The notes beneath the pieces were generated by a model. The model saw only the letters and a program-made list of their open reading frames with translations. It was not told the origin of the DNA and did not search any database. Position numbers and translations under genes: made by a program. DNA of 5,522 nt from Desulfobacteraceae bacterium (GTDB lineage: Bacteria; Desulfobacterota; DSM-4660; Desulfatiglandales; Desulfatiglandaceae): the NCBI GenBank assembly GCA_013203065.1, contig JABMQV010000243.1, forward strand, positions 1 to 5,522, read 5' to 3'. This document shows, piece after piece, positions 4,950-5,522 of the stretch (its first letter is position 1; the number at the start of each line of letters is the position of its first letter).

Positions 4950-5522
4950 ATGAACAGACTGATTCCATTACTGGTAGGTTTGTTTTTTGCTTTTGCCAGC
5001 ATTTGTTTTGCCGGGAAGTATGGTTTTGAGACCACATCCGAAGGGATCACGGAAAGTCTCCTGGGGTCTGGTGAAGATCACTCTTCAGAGAAGGCCGGCT
5101 GGGAATCCTTGGCTGACAAACCCAAGCCCCCGGAGAAGTCCAGAGAGGTCAAGGTCCTGAAAAAGGAGAAAGGGGTCGAGGTGTGGGAGACGATCAGGGT
5201 CCCCGAGAAGAGGAAAGGGGGGTATGTGAACCTGCAGATCCAGTTCGACGTCAATTCTTTTAGGATTCGTCCGGAATCCTATGCAACCCTCAACGAACTG
5301 GGAAAAGCGCTGAAGAGCCCCAAGCTAAAAGGCCGGACCATCACCATAAACGGCCACACCGACTCGGACGGAAAAGAGAAATACAACCTCAATCTGAGCC
5401 TCAAACGGGCCTCTTCGGTCAAAAGGTATCTCACAGAGCGCTGCGGGATCGGCCCGGATCGGCTAAAGGTCATGGGATACGGGGTGAGCATGCCCCTGAA
5501 ACCGAACACCTCAAGAAAGAAC
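4950..5522 (+). CDS. OmpA-family peptidoglycan-binding protein, N-terminal 191 aa (runs off the window)
   Basis: The start is set by GGGAGG five bases before the ATG. Residues 1-21 are a Sec signal peptide (MNRLIPLLVGLFFAFASICF, cleavage after A21, with no lipobox). Residues 25-90 are a charged, probably extended linker rich in Lys, Glu and Pro. From about residue 92 an OmpA/MotB C-terminal domain begins: YVNLQIQFDVNSFRIRPES, then the signature NGHTDSDGKEKYNLNLSLKR (134-153), then ASSVKRYL and VMGYGVSMPLKPNTS. D138 and R153 occupy the positions known in this family to grip the diaminopimelate of peptidoglycan. The frame is still open at the window edge, just where the closing N-x-R-V motif is expected, so only a short C-terminal piece is missing. 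There is no OmpA beta-barrel ahead of the domain. It is probably a soluble periplasmic protein anchored to the cell wall. Confidence 0.9.
   Translation, partial: MNRLIPLLVGLFFAFASICFAGKYGFETTSEGITESLLGSGEDHSSEKAGWESLADKPKPPEKSREVKVLKKEKGVEVWETIRVPEKRKGGYVNLQIQFDVNSFRIRPESYATLNELGKALKSPKLKGRTITINGHTDSDGKEKYNLNLSLKRASSVKRYLTERCGIGPDRLKVMGYGVSMPLKPNTSRKN

Overview
The window looks like a chromosomal stretch from a Gram-negative bacterium. The visible gene products are envelope proteins: a lipobox lipoprotein, proteins with Sec signal peptides, and an OmpA-type peptidoglycan-binding protein. Gene style, strong AAGGAG ribosome sites, and the mix of FlgT-like, von Willebrand A and OmpA proteins with low-GC intergenic repeats suggest a Desulfobacterota-type (deltaproteobacterial) genome. 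That placement is an impression, not a test.

Left half, minus strand (1-3761). Reading in the direction of transcription, there are four genes. First is a 655-residue exported protein with N-terminal GTL repeats, a cysteine-rich middle and a C-terminal von Willebrand A domain (1794-3761). Next is a 36-residue single-pass membrane protein (1596-1706). After a gap of about 300 bases comes a 385-residue exported protein with a FlgT-like N-terminal domain (132-1289). Last is the start of a lipoprotein whose ATG directly follows the previous stop codon (1-131, running off the window). The leaders of the VWA gene and the FlgT-like gene share an 18-base motif with one mismatch, which suggests common control.

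Middle (3762-4949). This is a gene-poor scar of about 1.2 kb. It holds the decayed C-terminal end of a tyrosine recombinase (4051-4386), a 316-base segment bounded by a perfect 19-base inverted repeat (4387-4702), and a hairpin built from CTCTGTG-type 9-base units (4719-4786). I see no intact gene here.

Right end, plus strand (4950-5522). A signal-peptide protein with a C-terminal OmpA/MotB domain runs off the window. It is preceded by a plausible extended -10 promoter whose -35 box is covered by a 7-base dyad.

Taken together, the minus-strand genes may form a small regulated envelope module (VWA adhesion or sensing protein, small membrane protein, FlgT-like periplasmic protein, lipoprotein). 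This is inference from synteny, signal peptides and the shared leader motif. The most unusual single signal is a 10-base C tract inside the VWA gene, where any one-base slip truncates the protein before the VWA domain.
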